DNA of 64,000 nucleotides from Pseudoalteromonas sp. GTDB lineage: Bacteria; Pseudomonadota; Gammaproteobacteria; Enterobacterales; Alteromonadaceae. Both the position numbers and the translations under genes were made by a program. The notes beneath the pieces were generated by a model. It searched no databases, was not told the origin of the DNA, and saw only the letters and a program-made list of their open reading frames with translations. Shown here one piece after another: positions 16,618-25,623 of this stretch (positions are counted from its first letter, which is position 1; every line of letters begins with the position of its first letter). Location: contig NZ_JAGYIU010000003.1 of NCBI RefSeq assembly GCF_018402495.1, positions 523,417 to 587,416 on the forward strand, read 5' to 3'.

Positions 16618-18546
16618 ATGAGTACATCGCTAGTTCAGTCTCTTGAGCAACATTTTGGTTTTAATCAGTTTAGGGCAGGGCAACAACAAACCATAGAGCA
16701 GCTGCTAAATGGCCAATCATCACTGGCAATATTTCCTACAGGATCGGGTAAGTCGTTGTGCTATCAACTCACTGCGTTACATTTACCGCATTTAACGCTG
16801 GTGGTATCGCCGTTATTGGCCTTGATGAAAGATCAAATAAGCTTTTTAAACAGTAAAGGCATTTATGCCGCCAGCCTCGACTCAAGCCAAGACCAAATGC
16901 AAAGTAGCACTGTAATGAACGACGTACGAAGTGGTAAAGTTAAAGTGTTAATGGTGTCGGTTGAGCGCTTTAAAAACGAGCGCTTTAGGGAGTTTATAAG
17001 CCAAGTGGCGCTTTCTATGTTGGTTGTTGACGAAGCGCATTGTATATCTGAATGGGGGCATAACTTTAGACCCGATTACTTAAAACTACCTCGTTACCGT
17101 GAAGAGCTAAATATTCCGTTAGTGCTACTATTAACCGCTACCGCCACTAAAAAAGTAAAACGCGATATGGCCGAGCGATTTGCTATTGAGCCACAATGTA
17201 TTGTGCAAACGGGGTTTTATCGCGCTAATTTAGATTTAAATGTGCTAAGTGTTAAAACGGCGGATAAAAACAATGAGCTTACTAAAATTGTCCGTGCGCA
17301 AACCGGCCCGGGTATTGTGTATGTCACGCTGCAGCAAAGTGCTGAGCAAGTAGCCAATATGCTCAGCACACAAGGGTTGCACGCGGTGGCGTACCATGCA
17401 GGGCTTGAAGACACCCTACGCGGGCAAATTCAAGACGATTTTATGGCAGGCAAAATAAATGTAGTGGTTGCTACCATTGCTTTTGGCATGGGGGTTGATA
17501 AATCAGATATACGCTTTGTGATTCACTACGATTTACCTAAATCAATAGAAAACTACAGCCAAGAAATTGGTCGTGCGGGGCGCGACGGTAATCCTTCAAA
17601 TTGTTATACCCTGGCTAATTTAGATGGCTTAAATACAGTAGAAAACTTTATTTACGGCGATACCCCAGAGCTCAGTGGAATTGAATATGTCATCAACGAT
17701 ATTCGTCAAGCCCAACAGCAATGGGAGATGCAAGAATACAGCTTATCAAGCGAAAGTAATATTCGCCAGCTTGCCCTTAAAACCTTGTTGGTACAGCTTG
17801 AAATGCAAGGCGCAATAACACCGCAGTATGCCTACTATGCCGATTTTAAATATAAGTTTTTGGTTGATAAAACGGCCTTACTCGGCCACTTTGATGCCGA
17901 TAGACAAGCATTTTTACAGCAAATTTTTAGCCATACCGATTTTAAAAAAATATGGGGCACACTTAACTTTGATTCTCTCACTCAAGCCGCGCAGGTTGAC
18001 CGTAAACGTGTGGTAGCAGCGCTTGATTACTTAGCTGAAAAAAACCTTATAACCTTAGAAACTAAACGTATTACCCAAGTGTATAAAGTGCATAGCGAAG
18101 TGATTAATAACCCTACTCTTGCCCAGCAGTTACATGATTACTTTAGTGATAAAGAGCAAGCGGAAATAAAACGTATTGCTGCCTTGGTGCGCTTTTTTGA
18201 GCTGCAATCTTGCTTAAGCTATAACTTAGCCCGTTACTTTGATGATGCCAATGCGCCACAGCAATGTGGACATTGCTCTGTGTGCCGTGGGCAGGCGGTT
18301 AAGCTTGAATATTCACTCGCTCCTACAAAGATTGATACAGCGCTTATATACCAAAAAGTGGATGAGTTTTTAGCCCACATGGCAACTAAAGGCGTGCACA
18401 ATGTGGGGATTGAAACCCAATGCCGATTTTTAGCGGGAATGAGCGTGCCGTTATTTGCGCGCAATAAAGTGCGCCAACTAAGCGGTTTTGCATTGTGCGA
18501 GCAGCAGCGCTACAGCGAAATAAAAGCGACATTACTCGCCCGTTAA
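16618..18546 (+). CDS. RecQ-family ATP-dependent DNA helicase without an evident HRDC domain
   Basis: A 642-residue superfamily 2 helicase. Walker A is TGSGKS at residues 41-46, the DEAH box lies in VVDEAHCISEWGHNFRPDY near residue 140, and LLTATAT (motif III) and IGRAGRDG (motif VI) follow. A zinc-binding module with a lone Cys about 17 residues before CGHCSVC lies near 550. The C-terminal 90 residues do not resemble the HRDC domain of classical RecQ, so this is probably a paralogue. The frame is open upstream to 16444, but AAGGA at 16606-16610 sits 7 bases before ATG 16618 and the protein then begins like RecQ (FGFNQFRAGQQ). It unwinds DNA during repair; its substrate is not predictable. 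Confidence 0.9.
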   Translation: MSTSLVQSLEQHFGFNQFRAGQQQTIEQLLNGQSSLAIFPTGSGKSLCYQLTALHLPHLTLVVSPLLALMKDQISFLNSKGIYAASLDSSQDQMQSSTVMNDVRSGKVKVLMVSVERFKNERFREFISQVALSMLVVDEAHCISEWGHNFRPDYLKLPRYREELNIPLVLLLTATATKKVKRDMAERFAIEPQCIVQTGFYRANLDLNVLSVKTADKNNELTKIVRAQTGPGIVYVTLQQSAEQVANMLSTQGLHAVAYHAGLEDTLRGQIQDDFMAGKINVVVATIAFGMGVDKSDIRFVIHYDLPKSIENYSQEIGRAGRDGNPSNCYTLANLDGLNTVENFIYGDTPELSGIEYVINDIRQAQQQWEMQEYSLSSESNIRQLALKTLLVQLEMQGAITPQYAYYADFKYKFLVDKTALLGHFDADRQAFLQQIFSHTDFKKIWGTLNFDSLTQAAQVDRKRVVAALDYLAEKNLITLETKRITQVYKVHSEVINNPTLAQQLHDYFSDKEQAEIKRIAALVRFFELQSCLSYNLARYFDDANAPQQCGHCSVCRGQAVKLEYSLAPTKIDTALIYQKVDEFLAHMATKGVHNVGIETQCRFLAGMSVPLFARNKVRQLSGFALCEQQRYSEIKATLLAR

Positions 18547-18601
18547 TGCAATTGACCGTAATTGCTGTATCCTAGTGGCTTATTCAAAAAAGTAAGTCAC
18601 T

Positions 18602-18922
18602 ATGTCGCACATTGTTATTCCTGTTAAAAATATAAACGCAGCGCCAACGCCCGTAACCTGTGCTAATTGCCAAGCTTGTTGCTGCCAATTAGAAGTACGC
18701 ATTGTGACCGACACCGGTGTGCCATTTAATTTTATTGCTTATGATAAATGGGGTAGCGAAGTAATGAAACGCGCTGATGATGGCTGGTGCGAAGCACTCG
18801 ATCGTAACACTTTAATGTGCTCTATTTACGAACATCGTCCTTTAGTGTGTCGCGAGTTTGAAATGGCATCGGATGAATGTATTACTGAGCGAGAGTTAGC
18901 GGGTATATACAACGCGGGCTAA
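18602..18922 (+). CDS. YkgJ-family cysteine-cluster protein
   Basis: A 106-residue protein with eight or so cysteines, including TCANCQACCCQLEV near the N-terminus and CSIYEHRPLVCREFEM near residue 85. This is the YkgJ (zinc/iron-chelating) pattern. The biochemical function is unknown; members probably bind a metal or an Fe-S cluster. It lies 55 bases after the helicase in the same direction. Its stop codon lies inside the hairpin at 18911-18934. Confidence 0.8.
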   Translation: MSHIVIPVKNINAAPTPVTCANCQACCCQLEVRIVTDTGVPFNFIAYDKWGSEVMKRADDGWCEALDRNTLMCSIYEHRPLVCREFEMASDECITERELAGIYNAG

Positions 18923-18934
18923 TAAGCCCGCGTT
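18911..18934. terminator. Hairpin overlapping the ykgJ-like stop codon
   Basis: AACGCGGGCT (18911-18920) pairs perfectly with AGCCCGCGTT (18925-18934) around AATA. The stem includes the stop codon at 18920-18922. The T-run is weak. It separates two convergent genes and could act in both directions. Confidence 0.6.
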
Positions 18935-18942
18935 AATGGTTG

Positions 18943-20307
18943 TTAACCAATCGATAGTTGTGCGCTTGGGTATCTTAATTTTTTACTGCGTGGACTTGCT
19001 AAAAAATAGGCGATTGTTAGCGGACCTATTCTGCCCATAAACATTAAAAACATAATGATAAATTCACCTATTGGTGACAGCGAACTTGTTAAACCTCGGG
19101 ATAAGCCAACAGTGCCTATGGCTGATACCGCTTCGAATGCAATATCAATAAAAGGTGCATCTTCAACCAATAATAAAGTGAAAATAGCAAGCCAGGTAAC
19201 CCCTGCCGAAATAATGGTTAATGCTAATGCTTTATAAACGGTTTCTTTGTCTATTTCTCTGCGTAATACTGTGATCCCTTTGTCACGTCTGAGGTAGCTG
19301 TAAGTGGCTAAAATTAAGACAATAAAAGTGACCACTTTAATACCACTGGCGGTACTTAATGAGCCGCCACCAATAAACATAAGCATCATAGTTAATGCGG
19401 TGCTGGCATTTCTTAACTCTTCTATGGCAAGCGTATTAAACCCTGCTGTGCGTGGCGTTACAGCTTGAAACCAGGCTGCTAACCATTTACCAAGTTCACT
19501 TAATGGTTGCAATGTATTGGGGTTATTGTATTCAATAAAATAGATCAGCAGTAGCGCAACCACATTAATAACAACTGTACCGAGGATCATTAATTTACTG
19601 TAAGTACATAGTTTTGCCCAACGCTTCGATTTATATAAGTCCATCCACACGGTAAAACCTAAGCCACCAATTATAAACAAAGCAGTAATCGTAAGGTTAA
19701 TCACAGGGTCGGCCACATATGCCATTAAACTATTAGGACTCAATGCAAAGCCAGCATTATTAAATGCACTAATAGTATAAAACACGGCATGTGCAAATGC
19801 TTTTAGCCAACCCATTTCTTGGCCCCAATATAAGGTTAAAATGATAATGCCAAGGCTTTCTACTAGCAGTGAAAATAATAAAACCGATTTAGCAGTGCTG
19901 ACCAAAGTAGAAGTATCGGTTTGATTATAGGCTGCTTTAGTAATGGTTTTTTGCATAAATCCGACTTTGTTACCAAGCGCTATCAGTGTGACCACTGCAA
20001 ACGTCATCAGTCCTAAACCACCGAGTTGAATCAATAGTGCAATAACACCTTGCCCAAAGGCGGTAAACGCAGAGCCGGTATCCACAACAACCAACCCGGT
20101 TACAGTAACAGCAGACGTTGCCGTGAATAAACTTTGTTCCCAAGAAATAGGAATATGTGCAGCAAAAGGGAGTTTAAGTAATATTGCACCCAGTAATATT
20201 AAAAAAATAAAACCAGTGCTTAATATAACCGGAGGGGCGGCGTTTAATTTTTTATTTCCTCTTGGCTTTCGCTCAATTGGAGTGTGTAGGGGATGCCACT
20301 GAACCAT
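18943..20307 (-). CDS. ktrB: Potassium uptake channel subunit, TrkH/KtrB family
   Basis: A 454-residue polytopic membrane protein with the fourfold M1-P-M2 repeat of TrkH/KtrB. Selectivity-filter-like segments are TATSAVTVTGLVVVDTG, SAFNNAGFALSP, TPRTAGFNTL and SAIGTVGLSRG, each with the conserved glycine. Its length is nearer KtrB than the longer TrkH. It begins 3 bases after the ktrA stop, so the two form one operon. It would carry potassium (often with sodium) into the cell, gated by the RCK protein. Confidence 0.92.
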   Translation of the reverse strand: MVQWHPLHTPIERKPRGNKKLNAAPPVILSTGFIFLILLGAILLKLPFAAHIPISWEQSLFTATSAVTVTGLVVVDTGSAFTAFGQGVIALLIQLGGLGLMTFAVVTLIALGNKVGFMQKTITKAAYNQTDTSTLVSTAKSVLLFSLLVESLGIIILTLYWGQEMGWLKAFAHAVFYTISAFNNAGFALSPNSLMAYVADPVINLTITALFIIGGLGFTVWMDLYKSKRWAKLCTYSKLMILGTVVINVVALLLIYFIEYNNPNTLQPLSELGKWLAAWFQAVTPRTAGFNTLAIEELRNASTALTMMLMFIGGGSLSTASGIKVVTFIVLILATYSYLRRDKGITVLRREIDKETVYKALALTIISAGVTWLAIFTLLLVEDAPFIDIAFEAVSAIGTVGLSRGLTSSLSPIGEFIIMFLMFMGRIGPLTIAYFLASPRSKKLRYPSAQLSIG

Positions 20308-20310
20308 AGT

Positions 20311-20964
20311 TTATACCAGCCTTGGTGCAATATGTTTTAATTCAGCTCTATTACCTGTTAATAGTAAGCTATCGCGTTCATTCAGGCTAAAGTGATGTTC
20401 GAGTTTTACAAATGTTTGTTTGCCGCGTTTTACCAGTAACGGCTCTATTTCGCCTTTAAGATCTTTTAATAGTTGGCCAATGGTAACACCGTGTAAATTA
20501 GGTTTTATATGAACTTCAACAACATACAATCCATTCCCTAAGGCTATATAATCGTTCACCATCGGGTAATTAAGCGCTTGTGCAACGCGCACCCCCATTT
20601 CTTCCTCAGGGTGAATAATGCGTGTTACACCCAGTTTAGAAATTATCGTATGGTGGGCTTTAGTACTCGCTTTTACCCATATTTGCTCAACAGCTAAGTT
20701 TTTTAATGCAAGCGTGCACAGAATGCTCGATTGCATATCTTCCCCAATCGCCACTAAAACAGCCTGACTACTCGCTAAATCAAGCTCTTTAAGTGCGGCT
20801 TCATCGGTGGAGTCGCAAACGACGGTTTCAGATAAATGCTCAACATACTTTTCGGCGAGTTTTGGGTTGCTATCTACGCCAGTCACTGTATGCCCTAAAT
20901 GAATTAATTCAAGACTTGCGGCGATCCCAAATCGTCCTAGTCCGATCACTGTAAAGTGTGCCAT
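20311..20964 (-). CDS. ktrA: Potassium uptake regulatory subunit, RCK/TrkA-N type
   Basis: About 217 residues. The N-terminal Rossmann loop FTVIGLGRFGIAASLEL binds nucleotide (ATP/ADP or NAD), followed by an RCK core (DSTDEAALKELDLASS, VLVAIGED). A TrkA-C domain lies from about residue 135. It forms the cytoplasmic gating ring on KtrB. The first ATG (20970) directly abuts an AGGA, while the ATG at 20964 has it six bases upstream, so 20964 is preferred. Divergent from the two-component pair, with a 298-base intergenic region. Confidence 0.92.
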   Translation of the reverse strand: MAHFTVIGLGRFGIAASLELIHLGHTVTGVDSNPKLAEKYVEHLSETVVCDSTDEAALKELDLASSQAVLVAIGEDMQSSILCTLALKNLAVEQIWVKASTKAHHTIISKLGVTRIIHPEEEMGVRVAQALNYPMVNDYIALGNGLYVVEVHIKPNLHGVTIGQLLKDLKGEIEPLLVKRGKQTFVKLEHHFSLNERDSLLLTGNRAELKHIAPRLV

Positions 20965-21262
20965 GTTCATTCCTAGATTAAAATTAAAAGAGAGAAGTAG
21001 TAAAGAGTAAATTGGTCAATAAGCATTAAATATATAGATAGTGAGCATCTATATTTTTATAAAACAGGAATTTTATTTAACCTGAAATACGTATTACCGC
21101 TTCTGCTTTAGTTAGAATATGACTAAATGCAATGGAAAAGTCAGCGCTGGGTATGAAGCTTTATAAAGATTTAATGAATAGAGTAAAAAACTTTATAAAA
21201 ATTTTATAAAGTTAACGTTAAAAAGACAGTAACCTAGTCTGGCAGTAGTAGAGGAATGACGA
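20965..21262. promoter_or_regulatory. Divergent regulatory region between ktrAB and the KdpDE-like genes
   Basis: Contains CTTTATAAAG (21159-21168, palindromic) and, 37 bases on, the perfect inverted repeat ACTTTATAAAA-A-TTTTATAAAGT (21190-21212). KdpE of E. coli binds TTTATA-like half-sites, so these are candidate sites for the neighbouring response regulator. No coding region is supported. Confidence 0.5.
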
Positions 21263-22588
21263 ATGAGCCAATTACAGGCTAAATCAAATAGGTGTAAAGC
21301 ATTTTTTTTAGCGGTAGCTATGCCATTAATTGTGGCTATGGTTATTTATCCTTTTAAAAACTGGTTTACCACCACAGACATTGTAATGCTGCAGTTGTTA
21401 TGGGTTACATGGGTTGCTGTGCGAAGCAATCGCCGAGTCGCTGCCTTAACCACTTTGGTGAGTGTTGCCTGTACTGACTGGTTTTTTGTTTTACCCTATT
21501 TTACTTTTCATATTGAAAACATTGAATATTTAGTAACCTTTACGGTTATGCTTATTGTTGGGCTGGTTATTAGCCAGCTAGCAGGGGAGCTCAATACTAA
21601 AGTCAGAGATGTGCAATTACATGCCAGTAATAGCCGCACCTTGTATGAACTGGCTAAGGAGTTAAATAGCCTAGATACACTGGATGAACAAAAAAAGCAT
21701 TTTGAGCAACAAATAGGCGAGCACTTAACTACATTGTGCACATTTACACCAACCTCACCTAAAGGTAACAGTGAATTTATGTTGCTAAGTGAAAATAATC
21801 TAAATTTTGGAGGGTTTATTTTTGCAAAGCCCCTTACGCAGGAACAAAAAGCCTTTGCTGATACCGCTATTTCGCTGCTTTATCAAGTACATGAAAAAAC
21901 GTTATTACGCCAGCAGTCGGCTGCTATTTCGGTGCAAGCGGAATTAGAACGCGCTAAAAATGCACTTTTACGTAGTTTGTCACATGATTTACGTACACCA
22001 CTGGCAACCATTATGGGCGCATCCAGTATGCTTGCAGATGATGAAATTACCCTAAATGACAGCGTGATAAAAGAGCAAGCGAGTAATATTTATGAGCAAA
22101 GTAAAATACTTAATCAGCACTTTGATAAAGTCATGGAGTTAAGCCGAGTTAATAAAATGGGTGAAAACCTATGTTGGCAAACAATAAACTTACAAGCATT
22201 ACTAAGTGAAGCCAGAGCTCGCAGACAGCAGCAACTCACTCATTTTGTTATAGATACCAATATAGACGCTCAGTCAAAATGCGCAGGGGATGTCACTTTG
22301 CTTGAAATAGCGCTGGCTAATATGCTCGAAAATGCATGGCGTTATGGTGATGGGAAGGTGAGCGTTGAATTTACGCAAAGTAGCAATCAGCAAAAGGTAC
22401 GTTATCAGTTACGACTTAGTAATAACGTCATCACTAAAGCGCAAACAAGTAGCGATGAAGGCGTTGGGCTGGGCAGCATCATTTGTGACGTAGTGGCTAA
22501 ATTTCACCAAGGTACGTTTACACTAAACATTAATAACGAGACACACATGGCGTATGCAGAACTAATGTGGGAGAAAAATAATGGCTAA
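21263..22588 (+). CDS. Sensor histidine kinase, KdpD C-terminal-like
   Basis: A 441-residue membrane kinase. Residues 13-115 hold a DUF4118-type cluster of closely spaced transmembrane segments, as in the C-terminal half of KdpD, with an ADVAC-free short linker to a GAF-poor region (roughly 120-215). The HisKA box is SLSHDLRTPLATIMG with phospho-acceptor His241; the HATPase region has an N box near NMLENAWRYGDG and GVGLGSIICD. It lacks the large N-terminal KdpD and Usp domains, so it is about half the length of E. coli KdpD. It overlaps its response regulator by 8 bases. No kdpABC genes are in the window; ktrAB lies divergent instead, so it may sense potassium or turgor for ktrAB. Confidence 0.88.
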   Translation: MSQLQAKSNRCKAFFLAVAMPLIVAMVIYPFKNWFTTTDIVMLQLLWVTWVAVRSNRRVAALTTLVSVACTDWFFVLPYFTFHIENIEYLVTFTVMLIVGLVISQLAGELNTKVRDVQLHASNSRTLYELAKELNSLDTLDEQKKHFEQQIGEHLTTLCTFTPTSPKGNSEFMLLSENNLNFGGFIFAKPLTQEQKAFADTAISLLYQVHEKTLLRQQSAAISVQAELERAKNALLRSLSHDLRTPLATIMGASSMLADDEITLNDSVIKEQASNIYEQSKILNQHFDKVMELSRVNKMGENLCWQTINLQALLSEARARRQQQLTHFVIDTNIDAQSKCAGDVTLLEIALANMLENAWRYGDGKVSVEFTQSSNQQKVRYQLRLSNNVITKAQTSSDEGVGLGSIICDVVAKFHQGTFTLNINNETHMAYAELMWEKNNG

Positions 22589-23249
22589 AATCTTGGTGCT
22601 AGAAGATTCTCCTCCTTTACAGAGCTTTTTAAAAACGTTACTGCAAGCCAGTGGTTATCAGGTAAGTATATGTGACAAAGGGCTCGATGGCTTTGCATAC
22701 TTAAGTGAACAAAGTTTCGACCTTGTATTATTAGATTTGGGGCTATTAGACATGGATGGCCAAGACTGGTTAATTGAGTATCGCCAATGGAGTACTTTGC
22801 CCGTTTTAGTGCTTTCAGCACGTGATGGCGAGGTTGAAAAGGTTACCGCGCTTGACAATGGGGCAAATGATTATATTACCAAGCCATTTAGTGCCAATGA
22901 ATTACTGGCGCGAATTCGTGTCTTATTGCGCACTCAAGGCCATCCAAGTATCGCATTTACCTGTGGCAACATAAAAATAGATCCTCAAAAGCATCTAGTT
23001 ACTGTGGCTGCAGTTGAGGTAAAGCTTACAAAAAAAGAGTACGCTATACTACTAATGCTGTTTCAAAATAAAGATAAAGTACTTACACATAACGCTATTT
23101 TAAGTCATGTTTGGGGTGAACAGTATATAAATCGCCCTGAATATGTGCGTGTTCATGTGGCTCAATTAAGGCAAAAGTTGGAGAGTAACCCCGCTAATCC
23201 AAAACATATTTTAACGGAACCCGCCGTAGGCTATCGTTTACTTGATTGA
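22581..23249 (+). CDS. OmpR/KdpE-type response regulator
   Basis: A 222-residue regulator. The receiver domain (about 1-115) has the acidic pocket near ILVLEDS and phospho-acceptor Asp52 (VLLDLGLLD), with Thr/Lys landmarks (VLSARD, KPFSANELLARI). The C-terminal winged helix (about 130-222) ends with the OmpR-type recognition segment YVRVHVAQLRQKL and TEPAVGYRL. It overlaps the kinase gene by 8 bases, so the pair is surely co-transcribed. The DNA targets are probably the TTTATA-type repeats upstream of its own operon and of ktrAB, by inference. Confidence 0.9.
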   Translation: MAKILVLEDSPPLQSFLKTLLQASGYQVSICDKGLDGFAYLSEQSFDLVLLDLGLLDMDGQDWLIEYRQWSTLPVLVLSARDGEVEKVTALDNGANDYITKPFSANELLARIRVLLRTQGHPSIAFTCGNIKIDPQKHLVTVAAVEVKLTKKEYAILLMLFQNKDKVLTHNAILSHVWGEQYINRPEYVRVHVAQLRQKLESNPANPKHILTEPAVGYRLLD

Positions 23250-23281
23250 ATATTGACATGCTTATATTTGAATAAGTAACA

Positions 23282-23310
23282 CAATGCTTATAGTAAAAAT
23301 ATAAGCATTG
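23282..23310 (+). terminator. Hairpin after the response-regulator gene
   Basis: CAATGCTTATA (23282-23292) pairs perfectly with TATAAGCATTG (23300-23310) around GTAAAAA, 33 bases after the stop codon. The following T-content is low (CATCATTT), so termination is likely but not certain. Confidence 0.5.
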
Positions 23311-23489
23311 CATCATTTAGCCGTATTTTGATTAAGTGTTTATACCGCTAGGTATCAATACCTATCTAGCTCACCGCTTGTTAAACATTTCTACTAAACT
23401 GATTTGCCCAGAAAGTTTTTATAGTCTAGTTTTTATGCTTACTAGTGTAAACGTTTAGGAAGCGGGCTGAGTCATTTAAGCCTGAATTG

Positions 23490-25604
23490 ATGTCAGTACC
23501 ACTAAAACATTCCTTGCATGGAAAAATGCTACTTTATCTTGCATTGCCCGTTATGCTAATCATTACAGGCATGTTGAGCTATGCGTACTTAAGTAGCCTT
23601 GAGCAGGTTACGACCCAGGCTAAGCTAAATTTGAGTCAAACGGCTGATACCATTGCTGCGAGGGTCAATGAGGAAACGCAGTTAGCCGTTCGTACTACAC
23701 AAGTCATGGCGTTAGCGCAACAAAACGGATTGTTTGGAAGTAGAGAGGCAAGTGTTGAGCTAGTGCGTAGTGTACTTAAAATGAATCCTGCATTTGTTGG
23801 TGCCTCTTTTGGTTATGAACCCAATGCAGACAATCAAGATAACGCATATATAGACGCACCTGCGCTAAAAGAAGGCCGTTTTGTAAATGAAAATGGACGT
23901 TTTTTACCTTACTGGTATCGTGATTTTAATGATGCTGAACAACTCTTACTTGAGCCTTTAGTCGATATGCAGACGAGCCTCTATTACCAAGGAGTGCGCC
24001 AACAATTTTTACGCGATGGTAATACCAGCACTATGATCACTGAGCCTTATGTTTATGAGGGAAGAATGCTCGTTGAGCAAAGCACACCCATTATTATTAA
24101 TGGTGAATTTGTAGGAATAGCAACGGTAGACAGAGCACTGGCTGATATAACAACATTTTTAAAAACAATTAAACGACAATCTAAAATAGATGTTTTGTTA
24201 CTCAGCCAACAAAATAAGGTTATTGCATCTACACTTAACCCCTCTGAGTTAATAACTAAAGCTATAATGGATACAGACTATGCCAGTTTAGCCAAAAAGC
24301 TAAAATCACGAGTGCACACAACAGAAGTGATTGCCGCAAGCGATCCATTTGATTTTGAAACGTATTATTTTGCTCAAACACAGGTCAATACAGGCGATTG
24401 GACTGTAATAGTACGCCGCTCTGAGGCCGATATTATTGGCCCTATTCAAGCACAATTTCGGCCATTATTAGTCACAGCCTTTGCAAGTTTACTACTGGTT
24501 TTTTTACTCTTTTGGCATTTTATTAATCGAACAACCAAACGGATTAACATTGCAATTGATGCTGTTGAGCGATTAGCCAGTGGCGATTTATCTATTAATG
24601 TTCATAAATATATGAACAAAAAAGATGAGTTGGGCACTATGTTTAAAAGTTTTGAGCGTTTAATTAAAGCCAGTAAAGAGATTGACCAGGTATGCTCTGC
24701 CATTGCTGCAGGGGACTTTTCTAAAATGGTTTCCAAGCGCAGCGCTCATGACAGTTTAAGTGATTCTATTAATTTAATGTCGGCTAAACGCCATGATGCT
24801 GAACAGGCTTTAGTTAAACAAACAATAGCGCTTCAACGTACCCAACAAGAATTGGTTGAAGCAGAAAAAATGTCATCTCTTGGTAGTTTAGTTAGCGGTG
24901 TGGCACATGAGGTAAACACACCCCTAGGGGTATGTGTAACGGCGACATCTCATTTAAGAGAAATGTTAATTGATACTAAAAATAAAGTGGCTTCTGGCAC
25001 CTTGAGTAAAACGCAATTTAGTGAGTTTATTAGCGAAGTTGATTTAAGCTGTGACATTTTACTAAAAAACATGCAGCGCGCTGCAGATTTAATAAGCAGT
25101 TTTAAACGTGTAGCGGTTGATCAAACAACCGAAGAATTACGTAATTTGTATGTAAGTAGTTATTTTAATGAGGTGCTAAAAAGCCTCTATCATACCCTTA
25201 AAGCAACACCGGTTGATATTACCATTAGTGCAACGGAGCCTGAGCCAGAAGTGTATTCTGATCCTGGTGCCTTAGCGCAAATTTTCACTAATTTAGTAAT
25301 GAATTCAATTATTCATGGCTTTGAAAATGGCAGCCAAAAAGGGCAGATAAGTGTTCATATCGAGTACTCAGACTCTGTTTGTATTCATTATCAAGACAGT
25401 GGTCAAGGCATGACAGATGAAGTTCAGAAAAAAGTGTTTGACCCGTTTTACACCACAAATAGAGCGGGGGGCGGCAGTGGTTTGGGGATGAATATTGTTT
25501 ATAACCTCGTAGTTCACCGCCTGAAAGGGCAAATTGCAGTAAAGCAAAAAGAATCCACAGGCGTTTATTTTTTCATTCAATTTCCGGTAACGCCACCGAA
25601 ATAA
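23490..25604 (+). CDS. Membrane sensor histidine kinase with Cache and HAMP domains
   Basis: About 704 residues. A first transmembrane helix (about 13-32) is followed by a periplasmic dCache-type sensor (about 35-330; FGYEPNADNQDN and YRDFNDAEQL are typical of methyl-accepting-like Cache domains), a second helix (about 332-352) and HAMP regions (to about 440). A long HisKA-type helix carries VAHEVNTPLG with His473, and the ATPase domain ends with GGGSGLGMNIVYN. The track start is TTG 23487, but ATG 23490 follows at once and is preferred; the ribosome binding site is weak. The response-regulator gene begins 20 bases later, so it is the probable phosphate receiver. The ligand is unknown. Confidence 0.87.
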   Translation: MSVPLKHSLHGKMLLYLALPVMLIITGMLSYAYLSSLEQVTTQAKLNLSQTADTIAARVNEETQLAVRTTQVMALAQQNGLFGSREASVELVRSVLKMNPAFVGASFGYEPNADNQDNAYIDAPALKEGRFVNENGRFLPYWYRDFNDAEQLLLEPLVDMQTSLYYQGVRQQFLRDGNTSTMITEPYVYEGRMLVEQSTPIIINGEFVGIATVDRALADITTFLKTIKRQSKIDVLLLSQQNKVIASTLNPSELITKAIMDTDYASLAKKLKSRVHTTEVIAASDPFDFETYYFAQTQVNTGDWTVIVRRSEADIIGPIQAQFRPLLVTAFASLLLVFLLFWHFINRTTKRINIAIDAVERLASGDLSINVHKYMNKKDELGTMFKSFERLIKASKEIDQVCSAIAAGDFSKMVSKRSAHDSLSDSINLMSAKRHDAEQALVKQTIALQRTQQELVEAEKMSSLGSLVSGVAHEVNTPLGVCVTATSHLREMLIDTKNKVASGTLSKTQFSEFISEVDLSCDILLKNMQRAADLISSFKRVAVDQTTEELRNLYVSSYFNEVLKSLYHTLKATPVDITISATEPEPEVYSDPGALAQIFTNLVMNSIIHGFENGSQKGQISVHIEYSDSVCIHYQDSGQGMTDEVQKKVFDPFYTTNRAGGGSGLGMNIVYNLVVHRLKGQIAVKQKESTGVYFFIQFPVTPPK

Positions 25605-25623
25605 TTAATAGCAGGGTGTGTCT

